DNA of 33,513 nucleotides from contig JABDAO010000024.1 in assembly GCA_013289095.1 (NCBI GenBank), positions 1 to 33,513 on the forward strand. The letters run 5' to 3'. Every line of letters begins with the position of its first letter. Positions within the stretch are counted from its first letter, which is position 1. Of this stretch, positions 25,261 to 33,042 are shown piece after piece. Both the position numbers and the translations under genes were made by a program. This DNA is from Bacteroidota bacterium (GTDB taxonomy: Bacteria > Bacteroidota > Bacteroidia > Palsa-965). The notes below the pieces were generated by a model. The model saw only the letters and a list, made by a program, of their open reading frames with translations, was not told where the DNA came from and ran no database searches.

Positions 25261-26201
25261 GCTGTGATGCATTTGAATGAAACACCTTTATCAACCGAAA
25301 CCCAGAGGCCTTCAGTGGTACCGGCATAAAGGGCTCCTCCTGATTTATCCTGAGAGAAACATAAAATTGAGTGTACAGACACCGCGTCTGTATTTGCTTT
25401 CCAGCTAAGCCCTCCATCCTCCGAAACGAGGATACCCGTTCCAATCCCCCCGGCGTAAACTCTTTGTGGAGCTTGTTTATCGAAGATTACACAGGTCAAC
25501 TCCTGCCGCGAATGATAGACCGGCGTCCAGGTTTTACCGTTGTCATCCGACCTGTAAATTTCATTTTTGCAGGAAACCAGCAGGTGGTGTGAATCAAGCG
25601 GGTCAACAACGAAAGCCGAAATCTCCTTCCCTTTCAGGCCAAACCTCATCCATGACCCGCCCTGATCAATGCTTGTCCAAATTCCATCGGAAGTACAGAT
25701 AAACAATTTATTTTTTTCTCCCTCCAGATCTGTCATCGCCAAAACATAATGGCTGTTCAGCGTTTGTAAGCCTGCATCTGTTTCCTCCCAGGTCTTGCCA
25801 TCATCTGTGCTTTTCCAAATACCCGAAGCTGTGCAGGCAAATAAAACAAACCGAGTGTCTCTGGGTTGATAGACCGCAAGGGCCTCTGCTATCCTCCAAT
25901 CTGTAAGAAGTTTAAAATTTTTGCAGGAATCATTGCTTTGCAGCACCCCATTGCCGGCTGCTAAATAAAAATTTTCTCCGGCACGCGAATGGATCAGCCC
26001 ATTGGCTTTGATATCTGGCCAGCCCAGAGGGCCCAGAGCTGATCCATTCAGATTGCAGACATACAACCCTGAATGGAATGCCTCCTTACCCGATGGCGTA
26101 GCGGTATTCCCTTCGGCGAGTATGGTTAAATAACAGATCTGGGTTTGGGCCTGCAGGCCAGGAATTAAAAAGAAGAGCGTAATGACATACAAATGGCGCA
26201 T
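25221..26201 (-). CDS. secreted Asp-box (BNR/YCF48-like) beta-propeller protein
   Basis: This 326-residue protein has a short signal peptide (MRHLYVITLFFLIPGLQAQ). The mature part is a beta-propeller marked by repeated Asp-box motifs SxDxGxTW: STDDGKTWE, SIDQGGSWM, SDDNGKTWT, SEDGGLSWK and a degenerate SVDKGVSFK, about 40-45 residues apart, with hydrophobic strands and LYAGTTEGLW-type turns between them. Asp-box propellers occur in sialidases, glycosidases, sortilin-type receptors and in the photosystem assembly factor YCF48 group; they mark the fold, not one activity. No catalytic Arg triad of sialidases could be seen. Its stop codon lies inside the start of the toroid gene downstream, so the two are translationally coupled and probably act on the same target. 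The TonB-receptor gene upstream is 223 bases away. Confidence 0.75.
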   Translation of the reverse strand: MRHLYVITLFFLIPGLQAQTQICYLTILAEGNTATPSGKEAFHSGLYVCNLNGSALGPLGWPDIKANGLIHSRAGENFYLAAGNGVLQSNDSCKNFKLLTDWRIAEALAVYQPRDTRFVLFACTASGIWKSTDDGKTWEETDAGLQTLNSHYVLAMTDLEGEKNKLFICTSDGIWTSIDQGGSWMRFGLKGKEISAFVVDPLDSHHLLVSCKNEIYRSDDNGKTWTPVYHSRQELTCVIFDKQAPQRVYAGGIGTGILVSEDGGLSWKANTDAVSVHSILCFSQDKSGGALYAGTTEGLWVSVDKGVSFKCITACRAIITSVFLSE

Positions 26202-26424
26202 TCTATTGTTTCTTGCAGCTTCAGAAGCTCATACGGTGGAGCCAATCACCTTCGAACGAAGCTACTGATAATTGGGTGATCTTCAAAACCAGGACAGGAA
26301 GATGCGTCGGGTAATCGCTGGAAATTGTAAGGAAAACTCCTCACCTGGACGTTTCATTATTCCTGGAATTGGTGTCAGAGGCAACCATCACAACAACACA
26401 TTTCTGATCTGTAGTGAACGTGGA

Positions 26425-28812
26425 CTAGAACTTCCCCAGCAGCTGTAATGCGATAGTCCGGGGAGCTTCCATCTTCAGCGGGCGCAGGGAGTACTCCAGG
26501 TTCATTACATTGTTGACGACAATAGCAGCCGAGTAGCGTTTTTGGAACTTGCAACCCAGGCGGGCATCTATTACCGTGGTGCCCTTGTCGTTCCTGGCCC
26601 TGTATTCTTTGATGCCCGAACCCGGCTGGTTGGGTTGATCGAGGTTATAAAAGGCCTGGTCTATGTTTTGCATAAAGCTGTAATACCGAACGCTTCCACC
26701 GATAGACAAAAATTTCCAGCTAAGCTGCGCATCAATCTTGGCAATATGCTGGAACCGGTATTTCAGGATGTTGTTGGCGGTATCGGTACTGGTCTTTGCA
26801 TAACTCAACTGATTGGGAGGAATACCTGCCGGAGGATGATCGGTTGCATACACCAGATCGGGTGTGGTGCTTTGAGGCAGACAATACGTATATCCGCCCA
26901 GGATACTCAGGGTGAAATTGTGGCCCAGTTTGCCTTCGCCCATGAATGAAAAGTCAAGGCCGCGTACGCGGGTGCCTCCGGTGTTTACAAACTTAAACCC
27001 TACAGAGTCGGGTCTCCACACGGCATAGGTGTATTCAATGGTGTTAGAATATTCCTGCCAAAAAGCGGCCGCATCGAGATAGCCGTAAAAGTTCCCCAAT
27101 TTGAACCCCTGTTTCAAACCCACTTCGGTGTTCCAGCTTGTCTCTGGCTGGATCTGGGGGTTGGGATAGATGGTGATCCCCCCGGCATTGGTCATAATGA
27201 ACTTTTCGGCGATGGTAGGATATCGGTACCCTTGCCCATAGGAATAGCGAAGAAATGTTGCCTTGGCCAGTTTCAGGTTCATCCCTGCCCTGACTACTGG
27301 TTTGATTACATCTTCGGTTCCATTTATGCTAAAGTACTCGCCCCTGAAACCAAGCGAGATGTTGAGTACTTTCCAAAGTTTTTTATCGAGCTGCGAATAG
27401 GCAGCCCAGTTATCGAGGTGGTTGCTTTTTGATCCACTGGCCGTGTAAAGATTGGAAGAAACGTATGTCTGGTTGGTGACTATGCCCCCTGTAAAGTTTA
27501 AGCCCTCTATCGCGTTCAATTCTTTCTGAAGCTGGTATTCTCCATAAAACACATTGCTCAGGTTCGATTGGTTGTTGCTGAGGTTGTTTTCGGTATAAAA
27601 GTACCGTCCGTGAAAATCATGTTTGATCCCATTCTTGGTATAGTAGGTCAGGAATGGGTCGAGGTATCCCATGGTGATATCCTGTATGGTCATGGAGTGG
27701 GGATACGATTTGTAGATGCCGTTCGAATCATTGCCCCAGACCAGCGAAAAGTTGTTGTGGCTTTGCATAAAGTTTCCGTTCATGCCCAGGGCCAGACCCG
27801 TGATATTCTTTGGCCTCCACCGCAAGTTAAAATTGAACCGGGCCGAACGCTGGGCCACATCTTTCTCGGTGATGGTGGAGTCGATGGTGATGTATTTGTT
27901 GCCTGTTTTTTGGTTCGGGCCTATGTAATTGTGGTCATAGGTGCCATCGATGCCAATAGAGTAGTCTATTTGTTTCACGCGTTCGGAATGAAAGGCGCTT
28001 GCACCCGAAAAACCGGCAGTGCCAGTCCACCATTTAGCGGAGGGGTCAGCCGGTGCGCTGTAGACACCCGAATAGAAACGGGCGGTAGTCACAGGTTTAT
28101 CGGTGGCATAAGCCGTACGTATGTTGATGGTCCCGCTCAGCGCAGCTGAGCCATAGAGCACCGACGAGGCTCCTTTGATAACCTCCACCTGTTCGATGTT
28201 TTCGAGCGGTATAAAGGTCCATTCTGTTTTACCGGCATCACCCGAGAGAATGGGCATACCATCCACAAGCGTTGCCACCCGGCTCCCGACACCAAAGCTA
28301 AACCCGCTGCCTCCGCGTATCTGCGGCTCGCTGTCGAGTATGTTCAGCCCTGGTACTTGTTCCAGGGCTTTGTCGATACTGGCCGTATTTTTTTGTTCGA
28401 TGAGCTCTGGTTTGAGCACCTCCATGGATACGGTAATATCTTCGAGTTTTTGTTCGAATTTTCCGGCCGATACGACGACGATGTTCAGATTTTGAGCGGT
28501 TGATCGGAGTAAGACATTGTATACATAAACCATCCCGGTATCAACAAAAATCTGAAAGGTGTCGGTAACCATGCCCAGATAGGAACAGATGATATGATGA
28601 CGGCCAGGTGGTATTTTGAAGGAAAAGTTCCCGTTTACATCGCTGATGGTGCCTACTGATTTGTCCTGGGCATCCATCAGGGTGGCGCCGGGTATGCCTT
28701 CTTTATCTCCTTGCTCAAGCACCGTACCTTTCAACGTGCCCGAAGACTGGGCCAACAGCACGGCAGAGGGAAGAAAGAGAAAGAGAAAGAGAAAGGCAAT
28801 AACACGGCTCAT
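26425..28812 (-). CDS. TonB-dependent outer-membrane receptor
   Basis: This is a 795-residue outer-membrane receptor that imports a ligand with energy from TonB/ExbBD. It has a signal peptide (MSRVIAFLFLFLFLPSAVLLAQ), then a carboxypeptidase-regulatory-like domain (about 25-110: GTLKGTVLEQGDKEGIPGAT, VNGNFSFKIPPGRHHIICS). The plug domain (about 120-235) contains DKALEQVPGLNI, a GGSGFSFGVGSRVATLVDG segment and IEQVEVIKGASSVLYGSAAL, which are canonical. The remainder is a 22-strand barrel with many aromatic-ended strands, and the chain ends in Phe, as outer-membrane proteins do. There is no SusD partner gene beside it, so it is not a standard SusCD pair; a siderophore, cobalamin or peptide ligand is as likely as a glycan. 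A terminator hairpin lies immediately upstream, so it has its own promoter in a gap of under 100 bases. Confidence 0.93.
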   Translation of the reverse strand: MSRVIAFLFLFLFLPSAVLLAQSSGTLKGTVLEQGDKEGIPGATLMDAQDKSVGTISDVNGNFSFKIPPGRHHIICSYLGMVTDTFQIFVDTGMVYVYNVLLRSTAQNLNIVVVSAGKFEQKLEDITVSMEVLKPELIEQKNTASIDKALEQVPGLNILDSEPQIRGGSGFSFGVGSRVATLVDGMPILSGDAGKTEWTFIPLENIEQVEVIKGASSVLYGSAALSGTINIRTAYATDKPVTTARFYSGVYSAPADPSAKWWTGTAGFSGASAFHSERVKQIDYSIGIDGTYDHNYIGPNQKTGNKYITIDSTITEKDVAQRSARFNFNLRWRPKNITGLALGMNGNFMQSHNNFSLVWGNDSNGIYKSYPHSMTIQDITMGYLDPFLTYYTKNGIKHDFHGRYFYTENNLSNNQSNLSNVFYGEYQLQKELNAIEGLNFTGGIVTNQTYVSSNLYTASGSKSNHLDNWAAYSQLDKKLWKVLNISLGFRGEYFSINGTEDVIKPVVRAGMNLKLAKATFLRYSYGQGYRYPTIAEKFIMTNAGGITIYPNPQIQPETSWNTEVGLKQGFKLGNFYGYLDAAAFWQEYSNTIEYTYAVWRPDSVGFKFVNTGGTRVRGLDFSFMGEGKLGHNFTLSILGGYTYCLPQSTTPDLVYATDHPPAGIPPNQLSYAKTSTDTANNILKYRFQHIAKIDAQLSWKFLSIGGSVRYYSFMQNIDQAFYNLDQPNQPGSGIKEYRARNDKGTTVIDARLGCKFQKRYSAAIVVNNVMNLEYSLRPLKMEAPRTIALQLLGKF
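28773..28795 (-). repeat. hexanucleotide microsatellite in the TonB receptor signal peptide
   Basis: GAAAGA is repeated about four times (plus-strand view), encoding alternating Phe-Leu in the signal-peptide core. Gain or loss of a unit stays in frame and would lengthen or shorten the hydrophobic core by two residues. Confidence 0.6.
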
Positions 28813-28859
28813 GTTGATGGGCGCAGACTGTAGGTTAACTGATTAACGGAGAGACTAAA

Positions 28860-28888
28860 AAGAGGTCCCAGGTTCACTGAGACCTCTT
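28860..28888 (-). terminator. rho-independent terminator after the T9SS cargo gene
   Basis: On the minus strand AAGAGGTC (28888-28881) pairs with GACCTCTT (28867-28860) over a 13-base loop, and T bases follow (plus-strand A-run 28857-28860). It lies 19 bases beyond the T9SS gene stop and ahead of the TonB receptor start. Confidence 0.75.
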
Positions 28889-28906
28889 AGATTGGCTTTT
28901 TTGTTT

Positions 28907-29809
28907 TTATTTCTTAACAATGATCTTCCCATTATTGAGCGGCATCCCCTGTTCGTCGAAGATGGTATAGAGGTAGGATCCCTGGCTTAGATTTGAGAGG
29001 TTCACCACATTGTTTGCTTCATTGATTGTGGTTGCTAAAACCTTACGCCCGGTTATTTCATAGAATTGAATGGTTGCGTGGGTCAGCCTGGTGTTATAAA
29101 CCGTGACGATGTCCTGGGCAGGGTTAGGCCCGACATGGAAGCCCGATTGAAGTTCCTGTTCCTGAATTCCGTTTGGATTGAAAATAAGATCGATGTCATC
29201 CACAAACACCGTTGCATTGGGCTGCTGCCCTGTGGCACCAAAGCTTGATGAAAGCAGCCACTGCGCTGTTGATACCGCTGTAGCGCTTTTATAGACCACA
29301 GGCGCTGAAAAACGCATATAGGTACTGACCGCTGTAGTGGGGGTATTGAAACGTACGTACCCAACAGTGTCGGTGTTAGAAGTGCCGGTAAGCAGGAGCT
29401 GGAAAAACCCATGATCACCCGAAACCGGGGTGCTTTTATAGAACCCAACAATGCTATCGGGACGGCCTGTGTAGGCAATGCCACCGGTGATGGCCTGTGT
29501 GCTGGTATTGATGGTGCCGGTTGTGGCAATGCCGTTGGCATTTTGCCCCAATACGGTGGTTGTAACCAGTTTCAGCGCAGCTAAACCGCTGTGTACATCG
29601 GCTGCAGCTGTAGCTTTAAAACAAGTAACGGCGCCAAAGCTGGCGGTTGTTGAATTCAAATCATTCCAACTAACGGGGTCGTTGTATGTAACAGTGCTTA
29701 CGGTCTGGGTCCAGTTTTCAAAGCCTGCATTCGGGGTGGCTGCATTTTGTGCATCGATCGTTGCGGCTGAAATAAGGACAACAGCAAACATTACGTATAG
29801 TTTCTTCAT
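28907..29809 (-). CDS. secreted T9SS cargo protein with PCMD-like beta domain and type A sorting signal
   Basis: This 300-residue extracellular protein has a signal peptide (MKKLYVMFAVVLISAATIDAQ). The body (about 25-210) begins NAGFENWTQ, contains CFKATAAADVHSGLAALKL and ends in VFVDDIDLIFN. This is the layout of carbohydrate-binding-like jelly-roll domains of the PCMD type common in Bacteroidota. The C-terminal 75 residues form a type A sorting domain for the type IX secretion system: HVGPNPAQDIVTVYN, then IQFYEITGRKVLATTIN, then LSQGSYLYTIFDEQG and the final GKIIVKK. The domain is normally removed or exchanged for a lipid/glycan anchor at the cell surface. Upstream is a TATCTTTA box; downstream is a clear terminator, so it is a single-gene unit. 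Substrate binding is unknown. Confidence 0.85.
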   Translation of the reverse strand: MKKLYVMFAVVLISAATIDAQNAATPNAGFENWTQTVSTVTYNDPVSWNDLNSTTASFGAVTCFKATAAADVHSGLAALKLVTTTVLGQNANGIATTGTINTSTQAITGGIAYTGRPDSIVGFYKSTPVSGDHGFFQLLLTGTSNTDTVGYVRFNTPTTAVSTYMRFSAPVVYKSATAVSTAQWLLSSSFGATGQQPNATVFVDDIDLIFNPNGIQEQELQSGFHVGPNPAQDIVTVYNTRLTHATIQFYEITGRKVLATTINEANNVVNLSNLSQGSYLYTIFDEQGMPLNNGKIIVKK

Positions 29810-29838
29810 GTAAAATGTTGGATTTGGTTTTGAGTCTG

Positions 29839-29846
29839 TAAAGATA
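29839..29846 (-). promoter_or_regulatory. promoter -7 box TATCTTTA
   Basis: TATCTTTA on the minus strand lies 29 bases upstream of the T9SS cargo gene start at 29809, in the 45-base gap after ispG. The proximity suggests the cargo gene has its own promoter and is not just read through from ispG. Confidence 0.55.
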
Positions 29847-29854
29847 GCAAAAAG

Positions 29855-31813
29855 TCAGGAAACAGGCTGGGCAGTAAGCTCCACCCAATCGCCGTGTTTG
29901 CGGATAAGTTCAATGAGGGCTTCCACGGCTTTGTCGGAGTCGATATTGCGTTCCACCACATCCCGGCCTTTATAGAGTGTTATCTTACCAACCCCGGTGC
30001 CTACATATCCGTAATCGGCATCGGCCATTTCGCCCGGGCCGTTGACAATGCAGCCCATGATCCCGATCTTGACTCCTTTGAGGTGGCTGGTGCGGTTGCG
30101 GATCTTTGCCGTGGTTTCCTGCAAATCGAACAACGTCCTCCCACACGAAGGGCAGGAGATATATTCTGTTTTGGATATACGTGTACGGGTTGCCTGCAGG
30201 ATGCCAAAGCCAAGCGAATTGATTTCATTCCGCGGGAGCGGGGTTTCGTCATCGATCATCAATCCATCCACAAACCCATCCAACAGCAAACCTCCAAGGT
30301 CTGTGGCTGTTTCGAGAAGGGCCTTTTCTGCAAAAGCGCTCTTCGGTTTCCATTCAACAACAACAGGGTTCTGAATGTTCTTTTCCTGTAGATGGATAAA
30401 TACCCGCCTGACGGCAGCCATCGTGTCAAAACAAGCAGACGACAGGATCAGGATGATTTCAGGGTAGATGGACACACGGGTAAAAATGCTTTCATCCACT
30501 ACAACAAATGTTTTTCCTGGAAATTTTGAAGCGTCTGCTTCATAAGTCGACAGCGATGTGCTCCAATACTCATTCGGCTTCAAGTCAAATGTTGGGCCGG
30601 GATGACCGGGACCATAAATAACGCCCAACGTACCCGGCAGTTCGAAATCAACCGTGTTAGCTCCTACCTGAATATAATCGGCCGCCTGATCGGCAATATG
30701 CCATTTGTCGAGTGTTGCTGAATAGTTGTATCCTGCCGCGAACAAGGTGGCCGGGGTAATACGGGCGGCGTGTCTGAAATCAGCAATGACGCGTGGAACC
30801 TGATGCCCGCCCAGATTCAGGACTTCGTTGCTTTCCCGTCGTGAATAGGTATAAGGATCATACGGAAGATCTACTGTTTGATTATTTTCAATGGAAAGAG
30901 CGGGCACTCCTGCATCCGAACGAAAATGCGTGAATCGTTCAACCAGGTTACGGGCAACCGGTATTTCAAACTCGGGTTCTTCGGTCAGCGAAACCCGGAT
31001 GGTATCCCCAAGCCCGTCTTCCAGCAAGGCTCCAATACCCACTGCCGATTTTATCCTCCCGTCTTCTCCATCACCGGCCTCGGTCACGCCCAGGTGCAGG
31101 GGATAGTTCCGCCCTGTTTCCATCATTCGTTGTACAAGCAGCCGATAAGCCTGTACCATCACCAGGGTATTGCTGGCTTTCATAGAAAGAATCACTTCGT
31201 GGTAATTTTGCTCTTCGCAAATAAGCAAAAATTCCAGGGCGCTTTCAACCATTCCAAGCGGAGTATCCCCATATCGGCTGAGGATGCGATCGCTCAGCGA
31301 ACCATGATTCGTGCCGATGCGCATGGCTGTGCCATAGTCCTTGCAGATTTTTACAAGCGGGGTAAACCGTGTGCGGATGCGGTCGAGTTCGGCTTCGTAA
31401 GAGGTGTCGGAATAATCAATGTGTTCGAATTTTTTCTTGTCGGCATAATTCCCGGGGTTCACCCGTACCTTTTCTACGATCCGTGCCGCATACTCGGCAG
31501 CATTGGGTGTAAAGTGTATATCGGCTATGAGGGGGGCTTTGTAACCCCGTTTATGCAATTCGGTTTTGATATGCTCCAGATTTCTTGCTTCGTTCAGGCT
31601 GGGGGCTGTAATCCGCACCAGTTCACAACCGGCTTCGATCATGCGTATGCTTTGTTCAACCGTTTTTACGGTATCCATGGTATCTGTGGTGGTCATCGAC
31701 TGCAGACGGATGGGGTTAGAGCCTCCTATTCCGACAGCACCCACCATTACTTCCCGGGTGAGGAAGCGGGAATAATGCGTCAGACTGTTACAGTATGGTT
31801 TGATGCTAGACAT
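29855..31813 (-). CDS. ispG: 4-hydroxy-3-methylbut-2-en-1-yl diphosphate synthase, long form
   Basis: IspG (GcpE) converts MEcPP to HMBPP in the MEP pathway of isoprenoid synthesis, using a [4Fe-4S] cluster. The start is set to ATG 31813 (MSSIKPYCNSL); the frame extends two codons further to a TTG. The N-terminal TIM barrel is clear: TREVMVG, NPIRLQSMTTTDT, LVRITAPSLNEARNLEHIK, PLIADIHFTPNAA, KVRVNPGNY, MRIGTNHGSLS. An additional domain of roughly 250 residues follows, as in plants, chlamydiae and Bacteroidota, before the cluster-binding domain with Cys556 and Cys559 (in the 654-residue count) and Cys590 in GCIVNGPGEMADADYGYVG. It lies downstream of the transporter gene with an 86-base gap. 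The product supplies the lipid carrier for cell-wall and glycan synthesis. Confidence 0.97.
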   Translation of the reverse strand: MSSIKPYCNSLTHYSRFLTREVMVGAVGIGGSNPIRLQSMTTTDTMDTVKTVEQSIRMIEAGCELVRITAPSLNEARNLEHIKTELHKRGYKAPLIADIHFTPNAAEYAARIVEKVRVNPGNYADKKKFEHIDYSDTSYEAELDRIRTRFTPLVKICKDYGTAMRIGTNHGSLSDRILSRYGDTPLGMVESALEFLLICEEQNYHEVILSMKASNTLVMVQAYRLLVQRMMETGRNYPLHLGVTEAGDGEDGRIKSAVGIGALLEDGLGDTIRVSLTEEPEFEIPVARNLVERFTHFRSDAGVPALSIENNQTVDLPYDPYTYSRRESNEVLNLGGHQVPRVIADFRHAARITPATLFAAGYNYSATLDKWHIADQAADYIQVGANTVDFELPGTLGVIYGPGHPGPTFDLKPNEYWSTSLSTYEADASKFPGKTFVVVDESIFTRVSIYPEIILILSSACFDTMAAVRRVFIHLQEKNIQNPVVVEWKPKSAFAEKALLETATDLGGLLLDGFVDGLMIDDETPLPRNEINSLGFGILQATRTRISKTEYISCPSCGRTLFDLQETTAKIRNRTSHLKGVKIGIMGCIVNGPGEMADADYGYVGTGVGKITLYKGRDVVERNIDSDKAVEALIELIRKHGDWVELTAQPVS

Positions 31814-31905
31814 ACACAACGATGCTTAATGAGAGATTCCGAAAGCTGGTTCCAGGGTTTTTTCCAAGCCATCAAAGATACTCATTTCACATCAGCCGAG
31901 GCAGG

Positions 31906-32829
31906 CTACAGGCTAACGGACTTGCCCCGCTGATAATTTTTCAACAACGCATTCCCAAACACCAGGGCCAGGATAACGAGGGTTTCGATATAAAAACTCA
32001 GGTGCATCTTTTCATCAAAAATAAGCCAGGCCAGGATGATCCCATAAACCGGTTCAAGATTCACTGAAAGCACTACCGTATACGGACTGATTTCTTTCAT
32101 GATCGAAACACTGGCCACAAACGTAAACGCGGTACATACGATACTCAGGATGCTTAACCAAAGCCAGTCGGCCCCCGAAACATGGAAGAAAGACCTGCTG
32201 AAATGATTCGTGACCAGGAAATACAGACTCACAACTAAAAAGCCTCCGATCATTTCGAAAAACGTGATGGTGGCAGGTTTGTGTTTGCGTACCAGCATGC
32301 CGTTTAACACCGCAAAAAGCGCCGAGGTAAACGCCCCGAACAAACTGAAAACAACCACGGCCTGGGTAGGCTTCAAAACCGATTCGAACATGTAATGCGT
32401 TCCGGGTTTTACCTCCAGGTTGGTGTCAGAAATGAGGTAGATAATGCCAAATACGATGGTGCCAAAAAACACTTCGTACCAGATAATCCTTCGTTTGTAG
32501 AGTAGGGGTTCGATGAAGGAAACAAAGAATGTACCCGATGAAAAACAAACTAAACCTACAGAAACATTGATTTTTACGGCTTCATAGAAAAAGATCCAGT
32601 GCAGGGCCACCACCGATCCTACGCCCAGAAAACGGAGTAACCCTTTTAAATCGGTTTTGAATGAAGTACGACTGAGGCTCAGAAAAAGAAACACCGTAAC
32701 GGCTGCAATCAACGTACGGTACCAGGTCAGATCCAGAGCGCTTACACTGATCTGTTTTCCGAGGATGGCGGTCCATCCCCAGATAAAAACAATAAAATGC
32801 AACAACAGATAGTTTTTGGATTTGCTCAC
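31906..32829 (-). CDS. EamA/DMT-family membrane transporter
   Basis: This inner-membrane protein of about 307 residues has ten hydrophobic segments in two repeated halves, the layout of drug/metabolite (DMT) transporters of the EamA type. The first half begins LLLHFIVFIWGWTAILGKQ; the second begins with the SVLKPTQAVVVFSLFGAFTSALFA-like segment and ends in LVILALVFGNALLKNY plus a basic tail. The start deserves note: the frame opens at a TTG (32853), but a perfect TATCTTTG box covers 32858-32851, so translation cannot begin there. GTG 32829 (VSKSKNYLLLHF) lies just before the first membrane helix and fits. Substrates of this family range from amino acids to metabolites and cannot be told from sequence. 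It may be co-transcribed with ispG. Confidence 0.85.
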   Translation of the reverse strand: MSKSKNYLLLHFIVFIWGWTAILGKQISVSALDLTWYRTLIAAVTVFLFLSLSRTSFKTDLKGLLRFLGVGSVVALHWIFFYEAVKINVSVGLVCFSSGTFFVSFIEPLLYKRRIIWYEVFFGTIVFGIIYLISDTNLEVKPGTHYMFESVLKPTQAVVVFSLFGAFTSALFAVLNGMLVRKHKPATITFFEMIGGFLVVSLYFLVTNHFSRSFFHVSGADWLWLSILSIVCTAFTFVASVSIMKEISPYTVVLSVNLEPVYGIILAWLIFDEKMHLSFYIETLVILALVFGNALLKNYQRGKSVSL

Positions 32830-32850
32830 CGCTGGCTGAACTTGGACGGT

Positions 32851-32858
32851 CAAAGATA
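32851..32858 (-). promoter_or_regulatory. promoter -7 box TATCTTTG that sets the transporter start
   Basis: TATCTTTG on the minus strand is a perfect match to TAnnTTTG. It overlaps the apparent TTG start codon at 32853, so the mRNA would begin around 32845 and the nearest usable start is GTG 32829. Confidence 0.6.
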
Positions 32859-32912
32859 GGGTATACCGAGAGAAAGAACAGGAGAATATGGATAAATCCC
32901 CCTGGGTATAAT

Positions 32913-32943
32913 CCGTTCTCCCGCTGAAATAGCGGGAGAACGG
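32913..32943. repeat. 13-bp-arm inverted repeat between divergent promoters
   Basis: CCGTTCTCCCGCT (32913-32925) and its exact complement AGCGGGAGAACGG (32931-32943) flank the loop GAAAT. The two flanking genes point away from it, so it is not a terminator for either. It may be an operator, a REP-like element, or the terminator of an unseen small transcript. Confidence 0.7.
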
Positions 32944-33021
32944 GTATATTTCAGATTTCGGGTTTTAAGCCCATGGCCTGACCATGCTCCTCCTTCGCTT
33001 TTCCCTCCCAAATCCTTTAAC

Positions 33022-33029
33022 TATCTTTA
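33022..33029 (+). promoter_or_regulatory. promoter -7 box TATCTTTA
   Basis: TATCTTTA is 13 bases upstream of ATG 33043, the same octamer as ahead of 23373 and 29809. A T-rich stretch (CTTTTCC) lies about where a -33 element is expected. Confidence 0.5.
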
Positions 33030-33042
33030 CTCAACCCCTGTC

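Noticed and set aside
26202-26424. Regulatory element between the TonB receptor and propeller genes
   Set aside because: Only short imperfect dyads (for example AGCTT/AAGCT) are present; no box or hairpin stands out.
28813-28906. Cobalamin or other riboswitch ahead of the TonB receptor
   Set aside because: The gap is only 94 bases and is partly occupied by a terminator hairpin; no riboswitch core could be recognised.
30878-31933. Long plus-strand frame opposite ispG
   Set aside because: ispG is conserved and certain on the other strand; the antisense frame has no domain and is a shadow of its codon bias.
32913-32943. Terminator of the transporter or J-domain gene
   Set aside because: Both genes begin here and run away from it, so it cannot end either transcript; it was kept as an unexplained inverted repeat.
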